64,000 bases of DNA from Actinacidiphila epipremni. GTDB lineage: Bacteria > Actinomycetota > Actinomycetes > Streptomycetales > Streptomycetaceae. Below are positions 15,323-24,448 of the stretch, in pieces. The stretch covers positions 116,423 through 180,422 of the forward strand of contig NZ_JAATEJ010000018.1 in assembly GCF_012034175.1 (NCBI RefSeq), written 5' to 3'. Every line of letters starts with the position of its first letter. The first letter of the stretch is position 1. The notes under the pieces are model-generated. The model was not told the DNA's origin and did not search any database. It saw only the letters and a list, made by a program, of their open reading frames with translations. The translations under genes and the position numbers were made by a program.

Positions 15323-17533
15323 TCAGCGCTCGTCGAGGCCCCGTAGCCGTTCGCCGAGCCGGTGGGCGTCCCGGGGGCTGATCGGCCCGTAGCGGGCCAG
15401 GGACTGCCGGTAGCAGTCCCTGGCCCGCCCGTAGTCGCCGCGTTCCTCGGCGTTCACGCCCTGCATCTCCAGGACCCGGGCCTGCCAGCCGACGGCACCG
15501 CACGCGTCGAGTTCGCTCAGTGCCTGGCCCAGCTCCCACTCGGAGAGCGCGATGTCGGCCTCGGGCCCGGTGGCGTGGGCGACGCCGAGGAAGGCCAGGG
15601 CACGCGCCGCGTCGTACGGGTCGGGTACGGCCAGCAGGTCGGCACGGGCGCGGGTCAGCAGGTCCACCGCTTCCCGCGGTGAGCCGGCGTCGAGCGCCAA
15701 CTGGCCCAGCGACAGCCGGGACAGCGCGGCGCCCCGGGTGTATCCGATGGCCTCGCGCAAAGCGAGGGCGTGGCGGTAGTAGGCCGCCGCGCTCTCCGGC
15801 CGGCCGCCGAACTGGTGCGCCTGGCCCAGCCCGTGCAGGGCCTGCGACTGCGCCCTCCGGTCGCCGGTCTCCTCGCCGAGGCTCAGCGCGCGGCCGAACC
15901 ACTGCGCCGCCTCGTCGAACAGCCCGGCGTTGCACAGCCCTCCCCCGCCGGTGGTCAGCATCTGCATGACCGCCGTCGGCCGCCCCGCGCGGTCTGCCGC
16001 GGCCAGGCCCAGCCGGTGTGCCTCGACCCACATCTCCGCGGGGCGCAGCCTGACCCAGAGCGGCTGCATGCTGTCGACGATCTGCCAGGCGGTGTCGTCG
16101 AAGCCGAACCCGATGGCCGTGTGGACGGCCGCCATCAGGTGCAGGCGCTCCGCGTCGAGCCAGGCGAGCGCGCCGGCGGGGCTGTCGAAGGGGGGCTCCT
16201 CCTCGGGTATGCGCACATAGTCGCGGCGCAGCCGGACATGGGCCGGTGCCAGCAGCGCCCGCGCCTCGGTGGCCGTCCACAGGTACCAGTCGAGGGCGCG
16301 GCGCACGGTCGTCGCGCGGACCGCCTCGGTGTCCTCGGCCGCCGCCCGCTGCGCGGCGTGCAGCCGGATCAGGTCATGGAAGCGGTAGCGGTCGGGCCCC
16401 AGCTCTTCGAGCAGGCTGACGTCGACCAGTTCGTCGACCAGCTCCCGCGCCGCCGCGGAGGGCAGATCGCAGGCCGCTGCCGCGATCCCGGCACCGAAGT
16501 CGGTCACCGGCAGCAGCCCCAACTGCCGGTATCCGGCCGCCACGTCGACGGCCAGTGCTCCGTAAGCCCCGTCGAGCACCGTCTGCACGGCGAGGTCCCG
16601 GCCGGCCCTGAGGCTCGCCAGCCGGTCACCGTCCCGGCTCATCGCCGCGACGAAGGCGGTCAGCGACTGGCGCGGCCGGGCGGCGATCCGGGCGGCGGCC
16701 ACGCACACGGCGAGCGGCAACCCCGCGCACAGCCGGGCGATCGAGGCCACCGCCTCCTCCTCGCGCGCCGCGCGTTCCTCCCCGAGTCGTCTGCCGAGCA
16801 GTTCCACGGTGGCCGCGGGGGGAAGGACGTCGAGGTGGTGGAAGCGCGCTCCGTGGACACCGAGGCCCGGCAGCCGGTTGCGGCTGGTCACGACGACCAG
16901 GGAGCCGGGCGACGCAGGCACCAGCGGGAGGACCTGTGCGGCGCTCAGAGCGTTGTCGAGCAGGACGGCGACCCGCAGGCCCGCGGTGACCGTGCGCCAT
17001 AACGCTGCCATCTCGGCGAGTTCTGCGGGCAGCCGGTCGACCCCGAAGCCGCGCAGGAACCGCCCGAGCACGGCGTCGGGCGGTACGGGATCGCCGTCGT
17101 CCGCGTGCCCGCGCAGGTCGACGTAGAGCTGGCCGTCGGGATAGTCGCCGACCCCGTGGTGCAGCCAGGTCACCGCCAGCGCCGTCTTGCCGACACCGGC
17201 CGCTCCGGTGACCACGACGAGCGGTGCGCCGCTGCCGCCGCCCGCGCTGCGCAGTGCGTCCAGCGCCACCAGGTCGGCTACCCGGTCGGTGAAGTGCGCG
17301 GGGGGCGGTATGAGTTGTCGCGGCACCGGGGAGGCGGAGGCGTGCGGCGGGCCTTGCGTACGGTATTCGTGCAGGTGGATGCCGCCGGTGACGCTGCCGG
17401 CCTGGACGACGGGGCCGCTCACGGTGGCGCCGGAGACGGCGTTGCGGGTGGCGTTGCGGGGGGCCGTTTCCGCGGCGGGGAGGGTGTCGCCGCCCGCGGT
17501 GGGCTCCGGCTCATGGATGGGCGCCTGGTCCAC
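15323..17533 (-). CDS. NB-ARC/STAND ATPase with TPR repeats
   Basis: A 736-residue AfsR-type ATPase without a DNA-binding domain. Residues 1-30 are flexible; 33-55 form a Gly/Val motif around GPVVQAG and GGIHLH. The P-loop GAAGVGKT is at 110-117, Walker B is VAVLLDNA (188-195), followed by VVVTSRNRL and the GLPLAV motif. A winged-helix-like section lies near 340-410, and TPR repeats run from about 480 to the end (QALHGLGQAHQFGGRPESAA and similar). Such STAND proteins act as ATP-driven switches. The start is GTG 17533 with AGGAGG eight bases upstream. It diverges from the SARP regulator gene over a 237-base shared region, and the two share the NB-ARC plus TPR architecture, so a common origin is likely. 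Confidence 0.88.
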   Translation of the reverse strand: MDQAPIHEPEPTAGGDTLPAAETAPRNATRNAVSGATVSGPVVQAGSVTGGIHLHEYRTQGPPHASASPVPRQLIPPPAHFTDRVADLVALDALRSAGGGSGAPLVVVTGAAGVGKTALAVTWLHHGVGDYPDGQLYVDLRGHADDGDPVPPDAVLGRFLRGFGVDRLPAELAEMAALWRTVTAGLRVAVLLDNALSAAQVLPLVPASPGSLVVVTSRNRLPGLGVHGARFHHLDVLPPAATVELLGRRLGEERAAREEEAVASIARLCAGLPLAVCVAAARIAARPRQSLTAFVAAMSRDGDRLASLRAGRDLAVQTVLDGAYGALAVDVAAGYRQLGLLPVTDFGAGIAAAACDLPSAAARELVDELVDVSLLEELGPDRYRFHDLIRLHAAQRAAAEDTEAVRATTVRRALDWYLWTATEARALLAPAHVRLRRDYVRIPEEEPPFDSPAGALAWLDAERLHLMAAVHTAIGFGFDDTAWQIVDSMQPLWVRLRPAEMWVEAHRLGLAAADRAGRPTAVMQMLTTGGGGLCNAGLFDEAAQWFGRALSLGEETGDRRAQSQALHGLGQAHQFGGRPESAAAYYRHALALREAIGYTRGAALSRLSLGQLALDAGSPREAVDLLTRARADLLAVPDPYDAARALAFLGVAHATGPEADIALSEWELGQALSELDACGAVGWQARVLEMQGVNAEERGDYGRARDCYRQSLARYGPISPRDAHRLGERLRGLDER

Positions 17534-17770
17534 GTCTGCCTCCTGGTGCGTCCCGACGCCGTGTCACCGCGCCCATCCAACGGGGTGGCCAATACCCGCT
17601 CGGACCTGCGCGCACCACAAAAGCCCGTTCTCGACCATGAAAGACCGGTAACGACAAAGTAAGAAACGATTCGGCCAATCATTTTCCACGTTCGAGTGAC
17701 CCTATTGCTCGAAGTTGACGGCGTGTCACTCTTGACTCCCAGGGTGTGTACCGGCGTGAGGAGCGTGCTG

Positions 17771-20700
17771 GTGGACATCGACATCCGGGTCCTCGGCCCG
17801 GTGGAACTGTGGGTCGACGGCCACTGCCGTATGTCCGGCGCCGCCAAGGCGACCCACCTGCTGGCCGCCCTCGCGATGGACGTCGGCCGTTCGGTGCCGC
17901 TCGACACGCTCGCCGACCGGCTGTGGGACGACTCCCCGCCCAACAAGCCCCATGCGTCCCTGCATTCCTACGCGACCCGGATCCGCGACAAGCTCGGACG
18001 CGACCGCGTACCGCACCTGGCGCATGCCTACCGGCTCGACGTCGAACCGGACGCGGTCGACCACCACCGCTACGAGCGCCTCACCGCGCAGGCCCGCGCC
18101 CTCGCGGCCGGCGGTGACGACGCCCAGGCGCTGGAACTGCTGCGGCAGGCCGAGTCGCTGTGGCGCGGCACACCGCTCACCGGCTTCACGGGACTGTGGA
18201 GCGAGCAGGTCAGACGCCGGCTGGCAGAAGCGCAGCTGGGGGCGAGGGTGCTGCGGGCGGAGGTCGTCATGCGCGCCGGCCGCTTCGCCGAGGCACGCGC
18301 GGACCTCGCGGACCTCGCCGAGCAGCACCCCGAGGACGAGACGGTCGCGGCGCTCCTGCTGACCGCCGCGTACGGGGCGGGCCGCCAGTCCGAGGCGCTG
18401 CGGGCGTACGAGACGCTGCGGCGGCGGCTGCGGGTCCACGGCGCCGAGCCCGGCGAGGCGCTGGTGCGCGTCTACCACGGCATCCTCCGCCGGGCCCCGG
18501 CCGGCGAGCTGCTGGCGCATCGCTCCCCGGCACCGGCGGAGACCGCGCCCAACACCCTCCCGGCGCACAGCCCCGTCCTCATCGGCCGGGCGACGGAACT
18601 GCGGGCGCTGCGCGCGCCGGAGCCGGGGGTGGTGGCGCTCCAGACGGTCACCGGTATGCCGGGCGTCGGCAAGACGCAGTTGGCACTGCATGCGGCGCGG
18701 CGGCTGGGTGAGCGCTATCCGGCACAGGTCTACATCAACCTCCAGGCTCACTCCGGCCGGGCCCCGCTGTCCCCGCACGCTGCCATGACCGTACTGCTGC
18801 GGCGGCTGGGGGTGCCGGCCGAGACGCTGCCGCACGACGAAGACGCTCTCGCCGCCGTGTGGCGCACGGTACTGGGCGGTCGGCGCGCTCTCGTCGTGCT
18901 GGACGACGCGGCGGGGCCCGAGCAGGTGCGGCCACTGTTACCGGGGGACTCGCAGTCGCTCGTGATCGTCACCAGCAGACGCCGCCTCACCGGGCTGCCG
19001 GGCGTCCGGCACCTCACGCTCGACGTACTCCCGCCCGCGGATGCCGAGACGCTGTTCACCACGCTCGCCAACGACGGCAGGACGCACGACCCCGCCGACG
19101 TGACCGCGCTGGCCCGGCTGAGCGGCTACCTGCCGCTCGCCCTGGAACTCACCGCTGCCCGCCTTCGGTCGCACCCCACCTGGACCGCCTCCCGCCTGGT
19201 CGCAAAGCTCTCCCGCAGCCCTGGAGGCAGGCTCGCCGAGATCCGGGACGGGCAGAAGGAACTGACCCACGCATTCGCCGGGTCCTACGACGACCTCCCG
19301 CCGACGCACCGCCGGGTCTTCCGCCTGCTCGGCTTGCACTTCGCGCCCACCTTCTGCGCGCACTCCACCGCAGCGCTCGCCGGCCTGAGCCCCGTGGAGG
19401 CGGAACGGGTGCTGGAGGCGTTGCACGATTTCCATCTCATCACCGAGCCGGCACCCGAACGGTACGAGCTCCATGACCTCCTGGCCGTCTACGCGCGTTT
19501 CCTGGTGAACCAGGAGCCACCGGAGGAGCGCCGGTCGGCGCTCGACCGGCTGGCCGGTTACTACGTGAGCGCCACGGCGACCGCCGACCGGGCGCTCTTC
19601 AGCCGCCGTCTGCGGCCCGATCTCGAACCCCTTGAATCCGCCTGGCCGGCGCCGCCATGGGCCGACGAGAGCCAGATACGGGAATGGCTCCAGCGCGAAG
19701 CCGACGCCCTCGTCGCGGCCGAGCTCCATCTGCGGGGGCGAGGGGAGCGTCGGCAGGCAGCACGCCTGGCGCACCACGCGGCTTCGTACCTCGACGCCGA
19801 GGGACGCTGGGCGGAAGCGGAGAACATGCACACGAACGCCGCCGCATGGTGGCGTTCGACGGGTGAGCTCTCGGCAGAAGCGCACGCGTTGCTGGCGCTG
19901 GTGGTGGTGCAGACCCAGACCGGCCGCTACGAACCGGCCGGCCGGAGTGCCGAGCAGGCCCGGATCGCGGCAGCCGCCGCCGGTGACCGGGCGGCCGAGG
20001 CGGAGGCGCTGTCCGCGGCAGGGCTGGTGCGCTGGAACCTCGGGCAGTACGCCGAGGCCCGGGATCTGCACCGGCAGGCGCTCAGCCTGGGGGAGCAGCT
20101 CGGCGACCCGTACAATATTGCCCGCTACCATAACAATCTGGGCATCGACCAGCTGCACTTGGGCGAGCACGCGCCGGCGATGCAGCAGTTCCGCGAGGCA
20201 TTGGCAGGGTTTGCGGGGACCCGGGACCTTCGGGGCGAGGCGCAGGCACTCAACAATCTGGGCAATCTGCACCATCTCCTCCTTGAGCCCGAACTCGCTC
20301 GCACGGCCTTCCATCGCGCCCTGGACCTCTTCCACCGCGCGGGCAGTCGCCACGAGGTGGCCGTCGCCCGCCTCAACCTGGCCGGGGTGATGCCCCTGCC
20401 GGAGCAGTTGGCGCCCGCCCTCGACATGTGCCGCGAGGCGCTTGCCGTCTTCCGGCAGATCGGCAGCCGACGCGGAGAGGCGGCTGCCCTCAACACCATC
20501 GGCACCGCCTTCAGAGGCGCGTCCCGGGACGATGAGTCCGTGGCCCACCACACCGCCGCGCTGGCGGTGGCCCAGTCCATCGGCGCAGGCCAGGAAGAGG
20601 TCGAGGCCCTCCAGGGAATCGGCCTGGCCGAACTTCACGCGGGGCGCATGCCCAACGCCGCCGAACGGTTGTCCGCCGCACTGCTTCTCGCTCAGCGCAT

Positions 20701-20878
20701 CGGGGCGTCGGAGCACGAGGCGAATGCCCACACAGCACTCGCCGACTGGCATGCGGAAGCCCATCAGTACGATGAGGCAGAACGACACTTGCGCGTAGCT
20801 CACACGATCCAGATGAGGCTCCACTCTCCAATGGCCGCGCTCACCCTTCGCCGGCTGCGCCGGATAGCCTCCACCTGA
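17771..20878 (+). CDS. AfsR/SARP-type transcriptional regulator with NB-ARC and TPR domains (TTA codon)
   Basis: A 1035-residue regulator. Residues 1-95 are an OmpR-type winged helix (IRVLGPVELWVDG...LADRLWDDSPPN...YRLDVEPDAVD). Residues 100-250 are the BTAD domain. The NB-ARC P-loop GMPGVGKT is at 295-302, with Walker B ALVVLDDA and VIVTSRRRL following. TPR repeats occupy roughly 620-1030. Such proteins activate secondary-metabolite or developmental genes by binding direct heptamer repeats. I place the start at GTG 17771, seven bases after GAGGAG; an earlier GTG at 17696 has no such site. Codon 390 (18938-18940) is TTA, so translation should depend on the bldA tRNA. The target genes are not evident nearby. 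Confidence 0.9.
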   Translation: MDIDIRVLGPVELWVDGHCRMSGAAKATHLLAALAMDVGRSVPLDTLADRLWDDSPPNKPHASLHSYATRIRDKLGRDRVPHLAHAYRLDVEPDAVDHHRYERLTAQARALAAGGDDAQALELLRQAESLWRGTPLTGFTGLWSEQVRRRLAEAQLGARVLRAEVVMRAGRFAEARADLADLAEQHPEDETVAALLLTAAYGAGRQSEALRAYETLRRRLRVHGAEPGEALVRVYHGILRRAPAGELLAHRSPAPAETAPNTLPAHSPVLIGRATELRALRAPEPGVVALQTVTGMPGVGKTQLALHAARRLGERYPAQVYINLQAHSGRAPLSPHAAMTVLLRRLGVPAETLPHDEDALAAVWRTVLGGRRALVVLDDAAGPEQVRPLLPGDSQSLVIVTSRRRLTGLPGVRHLTLDVLPPADAETLFTTLANDGRTHDPADVTALARLSGYLPLALELTAARLRSHPTWTASRLVAKLSRSPGGRLAEIRDGQKELTHAFAGSYDDLPPTHRRVFRLLGLHFAPTFCAHSTAALAGLSPVEAERVLEALHDFHLITEPAPERYELHDLLAVYARFLVNQEPPEERRSALDRLAGYYVSATATADRALFSRRLRPDLEPLESAWPAPPWADESQIREWLQREADALVAAELHLRGRGERRQAARLAHHAASYLDAEGRWAEAENMHTNAAAWWRSTGELSAEAHALLALVVVQTQTGRYEPAGRSAEQARIAAAAAGDRAAEAEALSAAGLVRWNLGQYAEARDLHRQALSLGEQLGDPYNIARYHNNLGIDQLHLGEHAPAMQQFREALAGFAGTRDLRGEAQALNNLGNLHHLLLEPELARTAFHRALDLFHRAGSRHEVAVARLNLAGVMPLPEQLAPALDMCREALAVFRQIGSRRGEAAALNTIGTAFRGASRDDESVAHHTAALAVAQSIGAGQEEVEALQGIGLAELHAGRMPNAAERLSAALLLAQRIGASEHEANAHTALADWHAEAHQYDEAERHLRVAHTIQMRLHSPMAALTLRRLRRIAST

Positions 20879-21319
20879 TCAACCGTCAGAAGCGGCAGGT
20901 GACGCGCATACCATGCGCAAGTCAAGATCGACCAGCGTGACGGACAGACACCGGGCGATCACCTTATAGTGCTTACCCAATCGCCGTGCGAGGCACGCAT
21001 TTACTACGCAGAACCTCGCGCGCAGTACGCACTATGGAGCCCAGAGTCCTATGCTCATCACCCTGCTTGTCCTCACCTTTTCCCTCAGCCCTTCGCCGAT
21101 CATCAGCGGCGGGCAGGACGCTTCCGTCCACTGGGCGCAAGCCGCCGAGGTGATATCGGAGCCCACCAGCGCGAGCGAGCCGGCACACGGCCCGACCCGC
21201 ATGGAGCCCGCCGGTCTCTGCACTCCGTCACTGGCCGGTTCGCCGTGGCGAGCTGAGCCGCTCCCGAATGACCCCGCAGCCCCGTCACGCGGGGTGCGGG
21301 GTCACGGCGTGAGGGCGGG
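20879..21319. other. 441-base intergenic stretch
   Basis: No gene can be supported here. A frame starting at 21051 (MLITLLVLTFSLSPSPI) has a signal-like start but runs through the terminator hairpin and into the antisense of the dehydrogenase gene. A TTATAGT sequence near 20965 could be a -10 box. The right end holds the terminator at 21269-21304. Confidence 0.6.
21269..21304. terminator. Bidirectional terminator hairpin
   Basis: TGACCCCGCA (21269-21278) pairs with TGCGGGGTCA (21295-21304), and inside CCCCG pairs with CGGGG around a 5-base loop, with a single bulged G. It lies 16 bases beyond the dehydrogenase stop. Confidence 0.7.
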
Positions 21320-22342
21320 TCAGGGGATCAGGACGGCCGCGCCGTTGATGTGGTCGGTGGCGAGGTCGTGGAGGGCTTCCGGGGCGGCGGTGAGGGGGTA
21401 GCGGGTGATCGTGGGGTGGAGGGGGATGCGGGTGGCGGTGGTGAGGAAGTCCGTGCCGTCGGCGCGGGTGTTGGAGGTGACGCTGCGCAGGTCGCGCTCC
21501 TGGAAGAGGTGGTCGGCGTAGGTCAGGGCGGGGATGTCGGTGAGGTGGATGCCGGCGATCGCGAGGGTGCCGCCGCGGTCGAGGGCTTCGAGGGCGACGG
21601 GGACGAGGTCGCCGACCGGCGCGAAGAGGATCGCGGAGTCCAGGGGCTCGGGCGGGGCGTCGTAGGCGTCGCGGGCGGAGGCCGCGCCGAGGGAGAGGGC
21701 GAGGTCGCGGGCGGCCTGGGCGCGGGTCAGGACGTGGACGGTGGCGCCGTCGGCGAGGGCCACCTGGGCGGCGAGGTGGGCGGAGGCGCCGAAGCCGTAG
21801 ATGCCGAGCCGGCCGCCGGGCGGCAGGGCGCTGCGGCGCAGGGCGCGGAAGCCGATGATGCCGGCGCACAGCAGCGGCGCCAGCTCCGCCGGGTCGGCGT
21901 CGGGCGGCAGCGGGTAGGCGTAGTCGGCGGGAAGCAGGGTGCGCTCGGCGAAGCCGCCGTCGGCGTCCCAGCCGGTGTAGACGGAGTACGGGCACAGGTT
22001 CTCACGGCCCGAGCGGCAGTAGCGGCAGGTGCCGCACGTGCCGCGCAGCCAGGCGCCGCCGACCCGGTCGCCCGGCGCGAAGCGGGTGACGCCCTCGCCG
22101 GCGGCGAGCACCCGGCCGACGATCTCGTGGCCGGGCACGGTGGCGGGGCGGTGCGGCGGCAGGTCGCCCTCGGCCAGGTGCAGGTCGGTGCGGCACACCC
22201 CGCACGCCTCGACCTCGACCAGGACCTCGCCCGGGCCCGGCGCCCCGACCGTGCGGCGCACCGGCTCCAGTGGCCCGCTCGCGACCGGCCCCGGCGTGCC
22301 GACGGCCCAGGCCCGTACCTCTTCTGCGTGCGCGGAGGTCAT
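21320..22342 (-). CDS. Zinc-dependent alcohol dehydrogenase
   Basis: A 340-residue medium-chain dehydrogenase that oxidises or reduces alcohols/aldehydes with NAD(P). Catalytic zinc ligands are C in EACGVCRTDLH, H in VPGHEIVG, and a later Cys in LLCAGIIGF. Structural zinc cysteines are in CGTCRYCRSGRENLC. The Rossmann motif reads GIYGFGASAHLA. This is the AdhA-like subfamily with the CAGI(T/I) motif. ATG 22342 directly follows GGAGGT with almost no spacing, so the start or its signal is slightly odd, but no better in-frame start exists. The multicopper oxidase gene ends 54 bases upstream on the same strand; an operon is possible. Confidence 0.88.
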   Translation of the reverse strand: MTSAHAEEVRAWAVGTPGPVASGPLEPVRRTVGAPGPGEVLVEVEACGVCRTDLHLAEGDLPPHRPATVPGHEIVGRVLAAGEGVTRFAPGDRVGGAWLRGTCGTCRYCRSGRENLCPYSVYTGWDADGGFAERTLLPADYAYPLPPDADPAELAPLLCAGIIGFRALRRSALPPGGRLGIYGFGASAHLAAQVALADGATVHVLTRAQAARDLALSLGAASARDAYDAPPEPLDSAILFAPVGDLVPVALEALDRGGTLAIAGIHLTDIPALTYADHLFQERDLRSVTSNTRADGTDFLTTATRIPLHPTITRYPLTAAPEALHDLATDHINGAAVLIP

Positions 22343-22395
22343 ACCTCCAGGATGCTGCGGGCCCCGGCACCGGGCAATCGGCGGGCCGGGAGGGG

Positions 22396-24174
22396 TCAGA
22401 CGGTGACCCGGTAGCGGGCCATCATGCAGTCGTCCTCGTGGTCGAGGATGTGGCAGTGCCAGACGTAGCCCTGGAGCGGTGAGCCGTCCAGCGCGGTGAA
22501 GGCGGCGTCCGGGTCAAAGCCGAGCTCGGCGGCGTCGGGGAAGCGGACCAGGACGCGGGTGACGGTGGCCGGCGGGCACGCCACCGTGTCCTTGACGCCC
22601 GCCTCCCACGCCTCCGGCGGCTGCACGGCGCCGACCAGGTACGCGTCGGGGGCCGGCGTCCAGGCGGTGCCGGCGGCCGGGCGCGGGTTGGCCTTGACGT
22701 ACGACTCCAGGTCGACGCGCTGCCGGCCGACGATGCGCATGTGCACCAGGTGCAGGTGCATGGGGTGGGCCTGCGGGGAGATGTTGACGAACTCCCACAG
22801 CTCGGACGTGCCCTGGCGCGGGGCGAGGATGGGCGTGTTGTCGTAGAGCATGTTGTTCATCGTCATGCCGGCGGGCGGGTAGCCGGGGACGCGGGCCGGG
22901 GTCAGGGTGATGACGCGGCGGCGGTCGAAGGTGGTGGGCAGGGCGGGCAGCGGGGCGGGTTCGCGGGCGCCGCCGCGCAGCCGGGGCGGCGGGGGCGCGG
23001 CGAAGCCGGGGGTGCCGGTGCCGATGAAGCGCAGGACGTCGGTGACGGGGGTGACGCCGGTCGCGGCGACGACCTCGGGGGCTTCCTGGAGGTCGTTGGT
23101 CAGGTCGATGTGCTCGCCGGCGCCGAGTCCGCCGAAGTCCACGACGAGGTCGAGGCGTTCGCCGGGGGTGAGGCGCACAGAGGTGGTGCGGACCGGCGCA
23201 TCCAGCAGGCCGCCGTCGGTGCCGACGACCCAGAACGGCATCTTGCCGGCGGAGCCCGAGGGGCCGGAGGAGCCGGCGGCCCCCGAGGCGCCGGAGAAGG
23301 AGAGCCGGTAGCCGCGGGCGTTGGAGGCGTTGAGCACCCGCAGCCGGTAGCAGCCGCGGGCGACCTTCACATACGGGGCGACGACGCCGTTGACGGTCAT
23401 GGTGTCGCCGAGCATGCTGCCCTCCCAGCGGCCCTGCGGCACGGCCGGCGAGGTGCGGAAGTTCAGCGAGCCGTCGGCGTGGAAGCGGCGGTCGGCGAGG
23501 GTGAGGGGCAGCTCGAACTCGCCGGCGGGCAGGCCGAGCGGGTTGCCGGCGGCGCCGGTGTCGTACGCGTCGCGCAGCAGGTACTGGCCGGCGAGGCCGG
23601 CGACCGCGTTGAGCCGGGTGATGCCCATGGCGTGGTCGTGGTACCAGAGGTGCGCCGCCTGCTGCCCGTTCGGGTGCCGGTACGTCATCGTGCCGCCGGG
23701 GCGGTACGTGTCCTCGGGGTGGCCGTCGGCCGCGGGCGGGGTGATCGCGCCGTGCAGGTGGACGGCGGTGCGGGGGCGGGTGCGGTCCAGCTCGGAGGCG
23801 CCCATGAGGCTCGGGTCGATGTCGGCGGCGAACAGGTGGTCGCCGAAGGCGTTGTCGAAGGTCAGCGACAGCGGCTCGTCGCGCCGTGCCTCGATCGTCG
23901 GCCCGTAGTAGGGCTGCCCGCCGTACGACCAGGTCGGCGCGATGCCGAGGTCGCGGTGGAAGCGGTGGGTCGCGGGGGCCATGACCAGCGTCCGGTCGCC
24001 GGTGAGGACGGGCGGCACGGGCAGCTCGTCCACGTACGGCGTCAGCTGCGGCGAGGCGAAGGCGGCGGGCCCGGGGTCGTCGGCGGCCCTGGCGCCCCCC
24101 GCGCCGCCGAGCGCTCCGAGGGCGCCGAGACCTGCGGCGGTGAGCAGCGAGCGACGGGACGGGCCGTTCGGCAT
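22396..24174 (-). CDS. Secreted multicopper oxidase (bilirubin-oxidase/CotA-like)
   Basis: A 592-residue three-cupredoxin-domain oxidase exported by Tat: SRRSLLTAAGLGALG at residues 6-20 is a twin-arginine signal. Copper ligands are complete: HLHG (139-142), WYHDHAMG (177-184), HPMHLHLVHM in domain three, and HCH (573-575) with His579 and an axial Met near 584. The type 1, 2 and 3 centres are therefore expected to form. Substrates could be phenols, bilirubin-like compounds, or Cu(I)/Mn(II). The start at 24174 has GAGGAG six bases upstream; a longer frame to 24207 is rejected since it would bury the Tat signal. It diverges from the LacI regulator gene, which may control it. Confidence 0.92.
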   Translation of the reverse strand: MPNGPSRRSLLTAAGLGALGALGGAGGARAADDPGPAAFASPQLTPYVDELPVPPVLTGDRTLVMAPATHRFHRDLGIAPTWSYGGQPYYGPTIEARRDEPLSLTFDNAFGDHLFAADIDPSLMGASELDRTRPRTAVHLHGAITPPAADGHPEDTYRPGGTMTYRHPNGQQAAHLWYHDHAMGITRLNAVAGLAGQYLLRDAYDTGAAGNPLGLPAGEFELPLTLADRRFHADGSLNFRTSPAVPQGRWEGSMLGDTMTVNGVVAPYVKVARGCYRLRVLNASNARGYRLSFSGASGAAGSSGPSGSAGKMPFWVVGTDGGLLDAPVRTTSVRLTPGERLDLVVDFGGLGAGEHIDLTNDLQEAPEVVAATGVTPVTDVLRFIGTGTPGFAAPPPPRLRGGAREPAPLPALPTTFDRRRVITLTPARVPGYPPAGMTMNNMLYDNTPILAPRQGTSELWEFVNISPQAHPMHLHLVHMRIVGRQRVDLESYVKANPRPAAGTAWTPAPDAYLVGAVQPPEAWEAGVKDTVACPPATVTRVLVRFPDAAELGFDPDAAFTALDGSPLQGYVWHCHILDHEDDCMMARYRVTV

Positions 24175-24448
24175 ACGGGCTCCTCGGGGGTCGGCGGACC
24201 CGACCATAAGCAGACAAATACGGCGGGGTCAACGACCCGGCCCCCGTGTCCCGCCGCCCGCCGGAAGGGCGCCGCACCCCGCCACGGCACGCCACCCCGG
24301 CGTCGGGCGGGGGGCTTCGGGGCGCGCCTCGCGGCAAGGGGGCGGCGCGGGCGGCTCGCCCGTACGTACCCGGGCACGCGGGGCGGGGCCGCGGCGGGAT
24401 AGTTTCGCGGGGGCGCGCAGGGGGCGCGGCGGAAGAGGAGGCGTGGAG

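Noticed and set aside
21051..21401. Small frame beginning MLITLLVLTFSLSPSPI with a signal-like N-terminus
   Set aside because: It runs through the terminator hairpin at 21269-21304 and 82 bases into the dehydrogenase gene on the opposite strand, and has no clear ribosome site.
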